From Nothopassalora personata (Eukaryota; Ascomycota; Dothideomycetes; Mycosphaerellales; Mycosphaerellaceae), in assembly GCA_033816765.1 (NCBI GenBank), contig CM066294.1:1922001-1986000 (forward strand): a stretch of DNA of 64,000 nt, read 5' to 3'. Every line of letters begins with the position of its first letter. Within the stretch, counting starts at the first letter, position 1. The notes below the pieces were generated by a model that saw nothing but the letters and a program-made list of their open reading frames with translations, did not search any database and had not been told where the DNA came from. Positions 21,468-32,646 of the stretch are shown piece by piece. A program made the translations under genes and the position numbers.

Positions 21468-22890
21468 TCACTCCGCCTTCCATATCTTGATGCACCAGTC
21501 GACTCCTGCGTTGTGATCTGCGCGGTACCCTCGTCTGATCCGCTCCTCGTCCCAACCCTCCATAACTTCCCACAAGCTACTCCAGTCAACCTCCAACGGT
21601 CCGTTTTCTTCCTTGGCGACCAAATCTGCTACAGGGCGCTTCAGTCGGAGCTCATTGGACTGAAATTCACTCTTGACTCACACCTCGACTGTGCCATCGG
21701 CTACATTTGATCTTTCAGTGTGCAGCTCCACAAAGTTCAGCAGTCCGTCGTATTTCTCTAGAAGACGGAGTTACTTCCTCGAGTCAGGCTCCTGGTTAAG
21801 TCTCCGCCTTCGTTCGATCTCATCCTCGGATGCTGCGTCGACTTCCATGAGACTACCGCCTAACGGTTTGGGGACAATCCAGCGGTTCTGGTCATATATT
21901 CTTTGGATTTTGCGTATTTGGCGCCGTCTAAACTCTCAAAAGACTCAAGAGGCGCTCATAGAGTTCAGTCCAACAGAACCTGCACATGTTGTTGTTCTAG
22001 AACCAGAACATCGCGTAGTCGTAACAGATACTATTGGGTCCGTTGGTACTACAATGCATAAGCTATACCATAAGTCAGCACACTTCTTGTCGATCAGCCT
22101 GCCTGTGACTGGCGGCTCTTGCGCTGTGGACCTTCCACTCCAGGGCAGAGGGACGGCAACCACAACAAGCGTATTCTCAGTCAGCTGCAGATCCGTGGCG
22201 CCCAGATTGTTGTCAAATAGTTCTCGCAAACGTCCTTCGAGATTCTGTTGACATTCAGGTCCATCGTACGTCAAAGTCTAGAAGAAATGCATAGCTGATC
22301 GGATTATTGAAATTGCTACGCATAATGGTAATACGTCTTAAGAGTCAGTGCTCTTGTCACCCACGCGCCTCGTACCATGCTATCTGACTCTGATGATTAT
22401 TCTCCGTCAGCAAGAATGTCACCATCATCTTCTCTACCCAGGTTACCACATCGAAGCTCGAAGAATGAGTGTAGTAACCTACATCGTCGACCCAATGATC
22501 CTCGTACTTTGTGTTCTTGCCGGTCTTGACGATATGCGTTTCTGCAGCGTCCTTGGACTTGCTGGCCACGTTTTAGACCATCAATCCGCCGATCCAATGG
22601 CCGAGCTGCTTGGTATGATGTCCAGCATGAATCACAGACAGGTTCTTGAACTTTGATTCGTACACAGGACTCTCCAGAGCCGGCACGTCCTGCTGGCGAA
22701 CGAAAGCCGGGATGATGTAGCGTAGCTCTCGTAGAGTGCCCGCCTTCTGCAGGATGAGAGTCGGGTCATTCGTCAGACCTGGCTGCTCGAACCAGTATTT
22801 GTCGTACTCGAAGCTTCGTCCTCGAAGATCAGCGCCACCCAGCAAGGGACCAGGGCTGCCGATGTTGAAGTGTGTCTTGATCGTCTGTCT
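21468..22890 (-). pseudogene. Decayed protein-coding gene, family not recognised
   Basis: On the minus strand protein-like blocks continue over 1.4 kb but are interrupted. The first block (FNIGSPGPLLGGADLRGRSF, near 22820-22870) begins after an acceptor-like TTTGTAG and runs to LGHWIGGLMV. It is broken by an in-frame TAA at about 22570-22572 and resumes in the same frame (NVASKSKDAAETH to IAWYEARG). After a shifted section comes NRWIVPKPLGG, then a TAA, LRLLEKYDGLLNFVELH, a TGA, and a final block ending WCIKIWKAE at the TGA 21468-21470. No start codon in a fitting frame is found upstream. Several stops could come from CAA to TAA changes, which would suit RIP or ordinary C-to-T decay. The ancestral function is unknown. 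Confidence 0.6.
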
Positions 22891-23313
22891 ACAAAGGTGG
22901 AAGAAAGACCGCTATATAACTGGCTTGTGAACGGGCACGGACCCATGACCTATCCACTTCAAGTTGATATTCCCACTTACTCGTGATTGGTGACTGCGGT
23001 TGGCGATTACATCTGGTACAATCGAGGTTGTTTGCTGGTGGAGTTCGAGTAACAAAGATCTGTTGCAAATGTAAGCCTGCGATGTACACAAGCTGTGGTT
23101 GTGAAGTGCAAAAGCAGAAAGTGACGTTTTTGAGAGCGAGGTGGGTCTTGTTCTGCACTGGCGCACTTTTACTCCGCTTCGCGCAGGCGTTGTTGGATGT
23201 TCCAAATTGACGTTATATCATTGCACTCGTTCACCAGCAGTCCATGCAACGGCGAAGAGACGGTACTGTACAAGCTATGTTACTATCCTTTGTAAGTTGT
23301 CTAGTCCTACTGT
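22891..23313. other. Intergenic, no feature seen
   Basis: This 420-bp region lies between the upstream edge of the decayed gene and the 3' end of the PIR gene. It may include lost upstream exons of the decayed gene, but none could be modelled. Confidence 0.5.
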
Positions 23314-24142
23314 CTACAAAGCGAAGACAGCGATCATGCCAATGAGGGCGACAAAACCGCTGACAGCGACCTTGGCACTGCCACCAGTGTATGGGGTGAT
23401 CGAGCTGCTTGGGTATGAGCCAGAAGTGCTGTTGCCTGTAAAGTGTCAGCTGTTGCCGTTGCCGTTGTCGTTGTATGTGTGACGATGGTGACTTGACTCA
23501 CTATTGCTGCCAGAGCCATAACCAGCTCCGGGGTTAGAGCCCGAGCCCGAGCTAGTGTTTCCACCTGAGCTGGCCCCAGTGTTGGCGCCCTGTCCGGCAC
23601 TACCACTTGGCTGAGCACCGCTTCCGCTTCCACCTGCAGCGCCAGTGTTTGCTGGACCTGCTGGAGCCTGGATCTGGCCGTCACCTTTGACTGTGTTAGT
23701 CAAATTCTCGAACAATGTACTCGAAGAAATGCTATACCGATCTGAGTAACAACAGCGCCAGTTGGCTGGGCACCACCCTGAGCGCCGCCTTGTGCTGGAG
23801 CGCCGGAACCAGCTGCGCCTTCTTGACCGGCACCGCCTTGTTCTGGAACGCCTGAGTCAGTAGCGGCACCACTAGTAGCAGCAGCCTCCGTGCTCATAAG
23901 AGCCAGAGATGTTTGAGCGCCAGAGCCGGAATCCGAGCCTGCTCCACTTCCAGAGCCACTGCCTGAGCCACTTCCAGATCCACCAGCAACTGCAGAGGTG
24001 GCGGCCTGGATTTGGCCATCAGCTGGCGAGATGTTAGTCAGAAACTTGTAGGAGTTGAAGGCTGAGGCGTACCGATCTGGGAGACAGCTTGCTGAGCGAC
24101 GGCAACGCCAGCGAGGGCAACGATTGCGGATGCGGTTTTCAT
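23314..24142 (-). CDS. PIR-repeat, probably GPI-anchored cell-wall protein
   Basis: Four exons, complement(23314..23435, 23502..23684, 23738..24022, 24073..24142), give 219 residues. A signal peptide (residues 1-16, ending AVAQ) opens the protein. Two PIR-type repeats follow, SQIADGQIQA and TQIGDGQIQA, separated by Gly/Ser/Ala/Gln-rich low-complexity sequence. The C-terminus (GGSAKVAVSGFVALIGMIAV) is hydrophobic and looks like a GPI-anchor signal. In PIR proteins the Gln of DGQ forms an alkali-labile ester with beta-1,3-glucan. Both repeats are interrupted by a phase-1 intron after QI, so the repeat boundary equals an exon boundary. For the second intron I used the acceptor giving QIGDGQ; a nearer AG would give QIVKGDGQ. 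Confidence 0.85.
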
Positions 24143-24793
24143 CTTGATGTTATATTAGAGGGTTGCGAGTGAGGTGTATTGGTGTCAGATGTGTCAGAAC
24201 GAACGTGTGTGAGTCAAGAAGCGTCGTAGTACCGAAGGAGAGGTCTCTTATCTCGATGCTGCAGGTACAGGCCCTGGCGCTGTTGAGGAGACGATTACAT
24301 ATTCTCTCCACCTCCAATTCCTGTCTTAGCGTCAATCATCCCAAAAAGTGCTTACCAGAGATGTTGGGTTGCGGTGCTTTTGGATAGAGGCCCCAGTATC
24401 CGCCTGTGCCTCCTCATTGTCACGCGTCTTCTTGCTTCATAAAGTCAAGATTGAAGTCATGCTCCGCAGTGATACGTGATCTCTGTACTAAGCAGTAGGT
24501 CGCTGATGCGCAAGCTTCCGTGAATAGTCGTGGTAGCCAGTCATTCTTGTACAATGTTGCTGATGTTGTTCCGCAACGGCCCGGAGCTGAACTCTGTCCC
24601 ACGAGATGGGCTGGCTGTAGGATTGGAGAATAATACGCTACGACTCTCACCCGCTCCAAGAACGCCGACGCTAAGCAATGTTCGAAATGCGCAACATGCG
24701 AGAGCTTCCTCGGGACATTAAGTTGTGTGTCAAAGTACGCCGAAGAAGCTGTTCGTACTCCTATCGGCTCTTGATCATGACACACTGTCGTGC
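24143..24793. other. Intergenic, no gene seen
   Basis: About 650 bp containing the promoter of the PIR gene and the 3' flank of TYR1. Only short frames without coding character occur. Confidence 0.6.
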
Positions 24794-26465
24794 CTACGCA
24801 AGTCCATTCTTTCTCCTAGCCTTCAAGTTCTCTTCAATAGCCTTGATCATCTCATTGCCAATCTTGTTCGCCTCTTCGAACCTTGGCGCAAAGTAGGCCT
24901 GAATCTTTTCGAACTTTTCTCGATAGCCGTCCATGTGCCCAAGCTGCACTCTCTCACTCCAGTCTCGCGCGGCGAACGTGAACTCCAGATCATCTGCACG
25001 AAAGCTCTGGTCCTCGATGGCGGTGGCGATGCACTCCTCGAGTAGTGTCTCGTTGCGATAGACATACTCGGTGATGCCCAGCCACAGGCGGAACAGTGGT
25101 GTGCTGCAAATCATATGGTCGTAAGGAACGATTCCGAGCTTCCACCAGGAATCGACCATAGCGAGCAGACTCAGGTGGTTGTTCTTGACACGTTGTGCAG
25201 GCTTGTCACCAAGACTGAACCGATCGAGGAGTTCGTCCTGGAGCAACACATCGTCGTCCGGCTTCGGAGTGCCGAATACTGCATCTTTTGCGGCATGAAT
25301 CCGTTCACGTAGCTCTTCACGCCGGCCAGCAAGCATGAGCTTGTACAGCTCTGTCACTGACTCCGCATACTGCCTGATCTGCTTCTTTGCTGCAGGATTG
25401 AGGATGGCGAGTCCAGCGTACACGTGCCACTTGTTGGCGTAGATGCGCATCATCAGATTTATCTTGACGTTCTCAATGCCGCCAACATATCGCTCTGTCT
25501 CCCACGGGAACTGATTGTTCGCTTGCCAAGCTGTGCCCATAGAAAGGAATGCGAGGTGGGTGACAGCTTGAGTGTCGGCGGTGATGCGATCGTGCTTTTC
25601 GGCGGTAAGAGGCACATACTTGGACTCGAAGCTGGAAAGAATGCGCTGGACTAGATCTACACTCTTCTCAGAGGCACGGTGGTTGATGATGACAAGCGGC
25701 TGGCCTTTCGGGTTAACGCCTGGGCCGTGCAAAGAGTGGCAGGACACAATCTCGACGTCCTGGGGCAGGTGCTTCTCGAACGCTTCGATCTCGGGTGCTT
25801 TGGTCGATGTCTGGCCACCCACGATGGCACCCATCTTGGTGGAAGGCCCGAATTCCGCTACACTTGAATCAATAAACGCGGCAGGAACAGCGTACATGAT
25901 CCAATCGCTGCTGCGTGAGACGAGGTGACCGTTTTGGAGGATGCGAACATTAGGCTGGGAGCAACTCAGCTGAGGTCTATCTAAGCTATGTACTGGAGGC
26001 CATACACTTGAATGGAACTCTGCCTTGAGAGCTTCGTACTTGTCGGGCACGTCACACGCGTGGACGCTTCAGACCAGTTAGCGCTGATGATGGGGATTCT
26101 GTCGAGCAGTTAGCGGATGCTCGTGCTGTGGCAATAGCATTGTTGGGAAACGACGTTGTGTTTGCATTCAGACAAAATAAGTTAGGTAGCTGAGATTTTA
26201 CATCATTGACGACCGCCCGGTCGCAAGCGCCAGAAAGGTAGCAAGCGGTGCCGAACGACCATACTCGAGCCAAATGCACTCAAGTCATCATTGCAAGTGA
26301 GGGAGGTGTAGGTGGTCGCGGGTGAAACTTACCAGGTGGCGTATCATGGCCGACAAGTGGCAAGCCATTGAGGTGCACTCACGTCCATCCTGCCTCTGCA
26401 ATCTTCCTCGCGTACATCTTCCCCATGTCGCCCATTCCAATGATTCCCACCACTGCGTCTCCCAT
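24794..26465 (-). CDS. TYR1: Prephenate dehydrogenase (tyrosine biosynthesis)
   Basis: Exons complement(24794..26066, 26383..26465) give 451 residues, matching yeast Tyr1 (452). It converts prephenate to 4-hydroxyphenylpyruvate using NADP in the cytosol. Exon 1 encodes the Rossmann opening GIIGMGDMGKMYARKIAEAGW, and the splice yields VHACDVPDKYEALKAEF, the expected continuation. Further family blocks are the ILQNGHLVSRSSDWIMYAVP segment, SCHSLHGPGVNPKGQPLVII and HLAFLSMGTAWQ. The intron is long for this window (316 nt). Its acceptor is preceded by a GCTAAC branch point, but an extra unrecognised exon is possible. The gene is divergent from the ribosomal protein S14 gene, with 352 bp between the start codons. 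Confidence 0.93.
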
Positions 26466-26817
26466 GATGGCGGTCGCCCGTGTCACTCGACACGACTAAG
26501 GGTGGCGAAGAAGGCGATCAGTCAGCCCGTCGCACACACGGTGACTACAAAGTCCGAGTCACGTCCAGCGTGATGTCGCGAAGACGATGACTGGGAGTTG
26601 CGCGGTGATGTTGGTGGTGAAGAAGAGGCATGTTGAAGTCGAAGTAGCGGAGAAGAAAGCTTTTCTCTGATTCGTCTGTGCTTTTGTCTGTGCTTTCGCC
26701 GGGCTTGGCCACGAAAAATGCCGACGAACTTCAATCCACAACGAAATTGGTCTTTTCTGTCTACACGGCACGAAGTCAACTCCCGCGCCCAACACCTCAC
26801 CCTGTCAACAAGCAGTC
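26466..26817. promoter_or_regulatory. Divergent promoter region TYR1 / RPS14
   Basis: 352 bp between the two opposing start codons must carry both promoters. The RPS14 side has a pyrimidine-rich stretch before the ATG. No specific factor site is claimed. Confidence 0.5.
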
Positions 26818-27488
26818 ATGGCACCAAAGAAGAAGGTCGAGCGCGGTGCGCAGGAGAACATCTCCCTCGGTCCTCAGGTCCGCGAGGGTAAGACTGCGGT
26901 GCCGAAATACGCGAGCATTGAAGGGCGACCATACTGATCAGTATCTCTACAACAGGCGAGCTCGTCTTTGGCGTTGCCCGTATCTTCGCCTCCTTCAACG
27001 ACACTTTCGTCCACGTCACCGATCTCTCGTAAGAACACACTGCAATCCTCAGGCAGACATGTCCGCAGGAAGATACATATTTGGGCAGATGGGGCATAGG
27101 CTAACCTGGGTGATTCCAGTGGCCGCGAAACCATCAGCCGTGTTACTGGTGGCATGAAGGTCAAGGCCGACCGTGACGAGTCCTCCCCATACGCCGCCAT
27201 GTTGGCTGCTCAGGACGTCGCTACCCGCTGCAAGGAGTTGGGTATCACTGCTCTCCACGTCAAGATCCGCGCTACCGGTGGTATGTACACAACCAGACTG
27301 GAGATTGGCAAGCGATTTCATTAACACAGTTTTCAGGCAACGGCACCAAGACCCCAGGCCCAGGTGCTCAGTCCGCTCTTCGCGCTCTCGCCCGGTCCGG
27401 CATGAAGATTGGCCGCATCGAGGACGTTACCCCAACCCCATCCGACAGCACTCGGAGAAAGGGTGGTCGCCGTGGTCGTCGTCTGTGA
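26818..27488 (+). CDS. RPS14: 40S ribosomal protein S14 (uS11)
   Basis: Four exons, 26818..26887, 26956..27028, 27120..27280 and 27337..27488, give 151 residues, the usual length. The protein sits on the small-subunit platform and contacts 18S rRNA near the 3' end. The sequence shows [50 protein letters not shown] and the invariant C-terminal [17 protein letters not shown]. All junctions keep frame (phases 1, 2, 1). Intron richness near the 5' end is typical of ribosomal protein genes. I looked for snoRNA boxes in the introns and saw none. Confidence 0.97.
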
Positions 27489-27939
27489 GCGATTCGCGAG
27501 CTTCTTGCGATGTCTGCAGCGATGATGTGGTGGTGGACAGCATGAAAAGAATGAAAAAGCATATGCCGATTGTGACACTTTCGCGGAAGACGGCAACCCT
27601 CGCCTGGCTTCCATGGTGCGCCATGTAGTCACATAAGATGAAGCAATGCGAACATGACTTGAAATGTTCCAAGTGTAATGTGCTCCTTTCTACAATGCGC
27701 CAAGACGGTTTCCCCTGCTCGTGGTATAAACGGCACAAAAGCAGAACATCGAGCATTCTTCAATGCTCATCTGGTCGATCTTGGCCAACTTGGAGCCCCC
27801 GAGACCCGTAGCATGACAGCAGAACAACTCAATCGCGGAGAGCCGCAATACCAAGCCTCTCGAATGCCCCTTATCCGCCACTAACGCCCGTTCACCAGGA
27901 ACACAGCCGAAAAGCGAAATCCATAAACCCACCTCTACC
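27489..27939. other. Convergent intergenic region
   Basis: 450 bp between the RPS14 stop and the end of the broken J-domain gene on the other strand. No coding or repeat structure is supported. Confidence 0.6.
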
Positions 27940-28903
27940 TCACCCAGCCCTCACCTGCCCCTGATACATCACACAAACCACCTGAAACACCTCCTTCGCA
28001 CAAGCCTGCCACTCCTCCCTCCTCTCCTCGCTCACGCCCGAGAACTTATCAGGATGCCAACCCCACCAGCCTGAACGCCTTCTGCACATCGCACGCGCAA
28101 GCTTTCAGCGCCCTCTCCTCAGTCTTGCAACTCGCCTTGCCGCAAGTTCCAGATACAGGGGGTTCCGGGAAGGAAGTGACAGCGGCGTAATCTCGAAATG
28201 CGCTCTCGACGGCGGTCCGCCAGGCTCTGCATGCGGTGGCGAAGGCTTGGGCAGAGATGGTGGTGGTGTCGAGGAGGTTGGCGTCGCCTCGTGAGGGAGA
28301 GTTGTGGGCATTTTGGGATTTTCATGAGTAGTAGGCGCGATGGCTCTCTTCTTGTTGTTGTTGTTGTTGTTGCTTCTTCTTGGCTTCCTCTCGCTTTCGC
28401 CGCTCTTCACGCTTCGTACGGTCACGCTCCGTTCGGTCTCGTGCCATTTTCTTCCTTGTGGCGTCCGCCTCTGCTGCGCGGCGGCGTGCTTCGGCTTCAG
28501 CGGGCTCTTGCGTACGACGCTGCAATTCTTGCTGCATTTCTGGGTTTCGAGCTTTTTCTTGATCCACGATGGCGATGTCGAAGGAGCGCCAGTTTGAAAG
28601 CTTCTTCAGCGCGGCTTGTTCTTCTTGTTGTGCTTTCTGATACTGATCGTCATAGTACTTGCGGACCGTGCTGGCGGCTTCCTCGCGATTTTGGGCGGTG
28701 CGGTAGGTATTCTCGGCGCGTTGCGCTGTGGTGGCATTTTGAATCTCTTGCTGGTTGAGCCAGTCCTTTCGAGCGCCGACGACCTCATTGTAGCGTTCTT
28801 GATGGTTCTTGGTGGCGACAGCACGCTGAGCTGCGACGGCACGAAGTTTGGTTTGTGCTGTGAGGAGAGCGGCGGCGAGCTGTTGTGTTTGCGGCTCTGA
28901 CAT
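27940..28903 (-). pseudogene. J-domain coiled-coil protein gene, broken by one stop codon and one frameshift
   Basis: From the ATG at 28903 (an upstream in-frame ATG lies at 28966) the frame encodes a Gln/Glu/Arg-rich coiled coil ending in a (CAA)n Gln tract, then a TGA at 28322-28324. The same frame continues after the stop with protein-like sequence (DANLLDTTTISAQAFATACR to KACACDVQKAFRLVG). It is then shifted by one base at a four-G run (plus-strand CCCC 28061-28064). In the shifted frame WHPDKFSG follows, containing the HPD tripeptide of J-domains, and it runs on to a stop at 27940-27942. J-domains stimulate Hsp70 ATPase. No GT-AG intron removes either lesion. This is a young pseudogene or contains sequencing errors; the upstream 193 residues could still be made. 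Confidence 0.7.
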
Positions 28904-29109
28904 TGTGGTTGGGGGTGTGTCTATCTTGTTTTTCGTTCCGAAGACGTAAGGAAAAATTGGAGCCATGTTTAAGCGAGTGTATTAGGTGCTGTGTAATCGA
29001 GTGATGTATTGTCAGTATTTCAAGTGTGATTGAGCGAAAGGTGTTAGGGGACTTGGAGCTCGTTGATCTGCATGTGCAAGTGAATACTGCTTGCTACTCC
29101 TTCGTCACA

Positions 29110-30203
29110 CTAATCCACATCGGGAACAGGCAGTCCATTATATAGCTTCATCCTCCTGCCAAGTTTCTCCATGGCATGCATGGCATTTTTCTGCCTCAGA
29201 CTTCTTGATTCTTCCTCACTCACAAGCACAAAGTCGTAAGTTATCAGCTTACTGCCTTCTTTCACGCCATACGTTGCCGCTTGCTCTTTGTTGACTGTAC
29301 CTAGGTCGATCAAAAGCGACTCTTTCACGCCGAACACGGCATCTGAAGTCTCGTAAGGATCGCCTCGCAGGTAAAGGGCTCTGTCCGACGCTTGTTAGTA
29401 CACGTCGCAACACCAGTAAATGAGCTACGCACGTGATCAGATGATCATATCCCGTCTTCTCAAACATGAAATGCATATGACTCGGCCGGTAGCAGTGTCT
29501 CTTCAGCTGCACCAGCAGCGTTCCCACAGGTCCGTCATGCGGAATCGGGTATGGCACCGGCACGATTGCCCTGAACCAGAATACACCCTCTGCATCACTC
29601 TTCATCACAGCTCTTTGATCTGGTCCCTCTCTTCCTGCATACTGCACATCGTAGAAACCCTTGCTATCTGTCTCCCAAACATCAATCTTGACACCCTCAA
29701 TCGGCTTGCCAGCGGTATCCTTGATCGTGCAGACGACGAGGCAAGGTTCGCCTTCAGGATCGTGGGCTATGACTGAACCATTCGGGGCTTCTTCAGCTTC
29801 GTGGGAGTGGAATGGACCGAGCACGGTGCCTTCGGTCGAGGCAGGAGGCTTGGGGTGATCGATACTGTCCACGAGGAGTGATAGGCCGAGGATGTCGGAC
29901 AACAGGATGAACTCCTGTTCGATGATCAGCCAACAGTGTTAAAGATTCCGGCCGCAGACGACTGACCTGTCGAACGTCTGTACAGGTCTGGCCGACAGAT
30001 GTGAGGAAGAGCAGTCCGGTCATCCACTCTTCATGGCTCAATCTCGTCTCTCGGGCAAAGTCGTGAAGATGCTGCACGATGCGCTCGACAATATACTTCA
30101 ACCTAGGATTGGGGCATCGTGAGTTGATTAGCTTGACATTGTCGGTAATGTTATCGATGGTAAGGTCTTTTAATGGAGGAACATCGACTTGAGAAGGGTC
30201 CAT
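29110..30203 (-). CDS. Intradiol ring-cleavage dioxygenase, hydroxyquinol/catechol 1,2-dioxygenase type
   Basis: Exons complement(29110..29380, 29433..29914, 29967..30203) give 329 residues; the introns are 52 nt each. The first about 100 residues form the helical dioxygenase N domain (HDFARETRLSHEEWMTGLLF). The beta-sandwich catalytic part then begins at EGTVLGPFHSHEA. The non-heme Fe(III) ligands, two Tyr and two His, are present in GFYDVQYAG and CYRPSHMHFMF. The enzyme opens catechol or hydroxyquinol between the hydroxyls, feeding the 3-oxoadipate pathway. The preserved N domain and length favour hydroxyquinol 1,2-dioxygenase over secreted fungal types, and no signal peptide is seen. The exact substrate is inference. 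No other aromatic-catabolism gene is adjacent except the peroxidase 2.5 kb away. Confidence 0.9.
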
Positions 30204-30972
30204 CGTGAGGCTGGCGCGGGAAGAATGAGAAATTGTCAGATGAGAGAGAAGCGTTACCTCTTGTGCATCTGTATACTTCTGCAGCTGGACGACGCGCTCG
30301 CGCGGCAATTGTTACTAAAGCAGTGGAAATGGTTGCTCAGTGCTGTCGGAAATGCCCCGCCGAGGTGAAAGCTGGGGCCCCGCTCGCTTTTTGTGCCGGA
30401 TGCTCCAGTCGGCTGATCTCTCTGCCGCAGCACCAGCATGTAATATTATTATTATTATTACATATGTTGCAGGCCAGCACGTTCCAGGAGGCTGGTCGCT
30501 GCCGATGGCCATGTGCTGACGTATAACTTGAACCGCGTGTCTGCGAACTGTTTCACGCATGATGATTGTAGAATCTATTCTAGCTGCTGACCTCCGCACG
30601 ACCCCGACGTACTGTAACGACGGTCCGAACATGTGGCCGCCGTGGAGAACGATTCTTTCCACATGGCCGGCTCTGCTGTTCAACAATAAAGTATTCGCAT
30701 TGTGCTACGCGTCCATACATCATCGTGCATGTTTTCCCGCCGAGTGCTCGTAATTAAGGTGAAAGATGAGGAGGAGGACATGGATTACAAAGCGTGGAGG
30801 ATGAAACCGCGTGTGGATTTCTGTGTGCATGGATCCTTTGGTTCGAGCCGAAAGCTGAACGGGAGCAGGCGCGACGGACACAAAACTTCTGAGATAACCA
30901 AGCACACATGTCGTGACCTCCCACGACTTGTGATTATCAGCCCACAACATCACCGCCGACGCCTCGCCAACC
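30204..30972. other. Divergent intergenic region with an ATT repeat
   Basis: About 770 bp separates the dioxygenase and the transposase-domain gene, with no coding sequence supported. A short (ATT)n microsatellite lies at about 30441-30462. Confidence 0.6.
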
Positions 30973-32339
30973 ATGCCGGGCAGTGGCAAGCAACCCAGCG
31001 AGATCCAGGAGCAGATCAAGGAGCTTCTGGAAGCCGGCTTCGACCCTACCACCATACATCGCCGCCTCAAGGTAAGCCAAGCCTTACATCGACGGGAGAG
31101 ACGCCCTCCTGTAGATGCGTCTTACCCCCTGCCCAGCCTTGTCGTCCTCGACCACCGCTGACTTCTGTCGTAACAGGTCGGCCGCTCGAGCATCTACCGG
31201 TACATGGTCCCTAGTACAACTCACGCCTCGTGAGACACGCTCTTTGGCGTGTTTCATGGTCATGTGCTGGTTGCCTACGCCCCAACTGCTGTGGGAACAC
31301 ACTGACGCGAGGCAGGATGAAACGCTGCTTACAGACTCACGGCACCAACTACGTACGTGAGCTCGTGTCTTTTGCCTCTTTGACATGCCCAAGCTGACAG
31401 TCTCTCTCAGATGCCACCTGAGATGAACAAGAAGAATGGCAGGCCAAAGGTGTTGACACCAGCTCAGGAGATTGTACGTGAACCCCTAATGTGCTCATTG
31501 CTCAACTAACACAGTGGCAGGAAGTGAGAGAGTGGCTTCGCGACCCGAAGAATCGCACACGCTATCTCGACGATCTGGTATGGCTCATTCACGACCGCTT
31601 CGGTATCGTCTGCAGCACCACGACCATGTCAAAGCTGAAGCGGAAGTGGCTACGCGTGATCGAGTACGAGGAGACCGGCACACCCATCGACGACCTCACG
31701 CGATCGCAGCTTATGGAAACGCACCCAGACTTGCCGCTTCTCCAAGAATCGCGAGCTCCTGCAGCTCAGATGTCAAGTGAGGATCAAACTTCGACCCCAG
31801 ACACAGAGGTCGTGGCGAAGGTGCCGACGACGAAGAAGAAGAAGAAATCCTCCACCTCGGGCCAGGAGCAGGCCACCGCTGGCACGCAGCAGTCTCCCAA
31901 TCCGACCCAGCAACAGCCTCAGCATCCCTTGCCATCCCTACACATACAGATGCCACAGCAGACCCCGACACCGCAGCAGCAAGTGGCGCTGACACCGCAG
32001 CCGAGCTCCGAAGGCCAACAGCAGATCTCTCCCGGTCAGCAGCAGTTCCCACCCAGTCAGCAGCAAACAACATCGCAACAATTCATTGCCAACCAACCGC
32101 AGATAAGAATGCAGCAGCCGCAGTATTCGCCCCTGCAGCAACATTTCTCGCCCACCCAGCAGCAGCTCAACACATCACAACAAGCATTCATGCAGTCACC
32201 TACGATGCAGATGCAAATGCAGGCGCAGATGATGGTAGGTGCGGCACAATTTTCAGCCCACATCGATCCGAACCAACTTCCACACGACTTCCAGGGCGAC
32301 TTCACCAGTGAGATGAGCACGCAGCACCTACCAGCATGA
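30973..32339 (+). CDS. Protein with transposase-type helix-turn-helix domains and Gln-rich tail
   Basis: Five exons, 30973..31071, 31177..31199, 31316..31352, 31411..31473 and 31521..32339, give 346 residues. Small exons of 23, 37 and 63 nt restore a continuous domain: IQEQIKELLEAGFDPTTIHR, VGRSSIYRMKRCL, GRPKVLTPAQ, VREWLRDP and STTTMSKLKRKWLR. This is the tandem HTH arrangement of Tc1/mariner-like or pogo-like transposase N-termini. No DDE catalytic domain follows. Instead there is a Lys patch and about 150 residues of Gln/Pro/Ser-rich sequence, an activation-domain-like tail. I infer a host gene built from a transposase DNA-binding part. The last acceptor is a tandem site (acag/TGGCAG), giving optional WQ. 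Confidence 0.75.
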
Positions 32340-32646
32340 TTTTTGCCTTGCTTGAAGATTCTTACCAATTCGGGGGCCCCAACGGTCCTGAGGCGTTATC
32401 AAAAGACAGAGACGGCGTTGTATCCGGGCGGACTTCTCTCGCATTTGCATTGTGTGCAGGTTTAGCGTTGCATACGGTCCAAAAGGAAGGAGAGAAGCGC
32501 GAAGTAGCGTTGGCCTAACAAGGCACGCAGCTCGCAGCTCGCCTGAGCAGGCTCAGCACATTGTTGCGGCCCATAGTACAAGCATGGCCATGAATATATG
32601 ACAGGGACCACATCGGTCCGCAGGAAATGACAAGCCATCTTCACGT
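32340..32646. other. Convergent 3' intergenic region
   Basis: 307 bp between opposing gene ends. Nothing is seen beyond 3' flanks. Confidence 0.6.

Noticed and set aside
21673..22251. Plus-strand 190-codon frame
   Set aside because: It is antisense to the decayed minus-strand gene, whose protein-like blocks are more convincing; the plus frame is Ser-rich without domain features.
25424..25928. Plus-strand frames within TYR1
   Set aside because: They lie fully inside the intact prephenate dehydrogenase exon on the other strand and show no domain.
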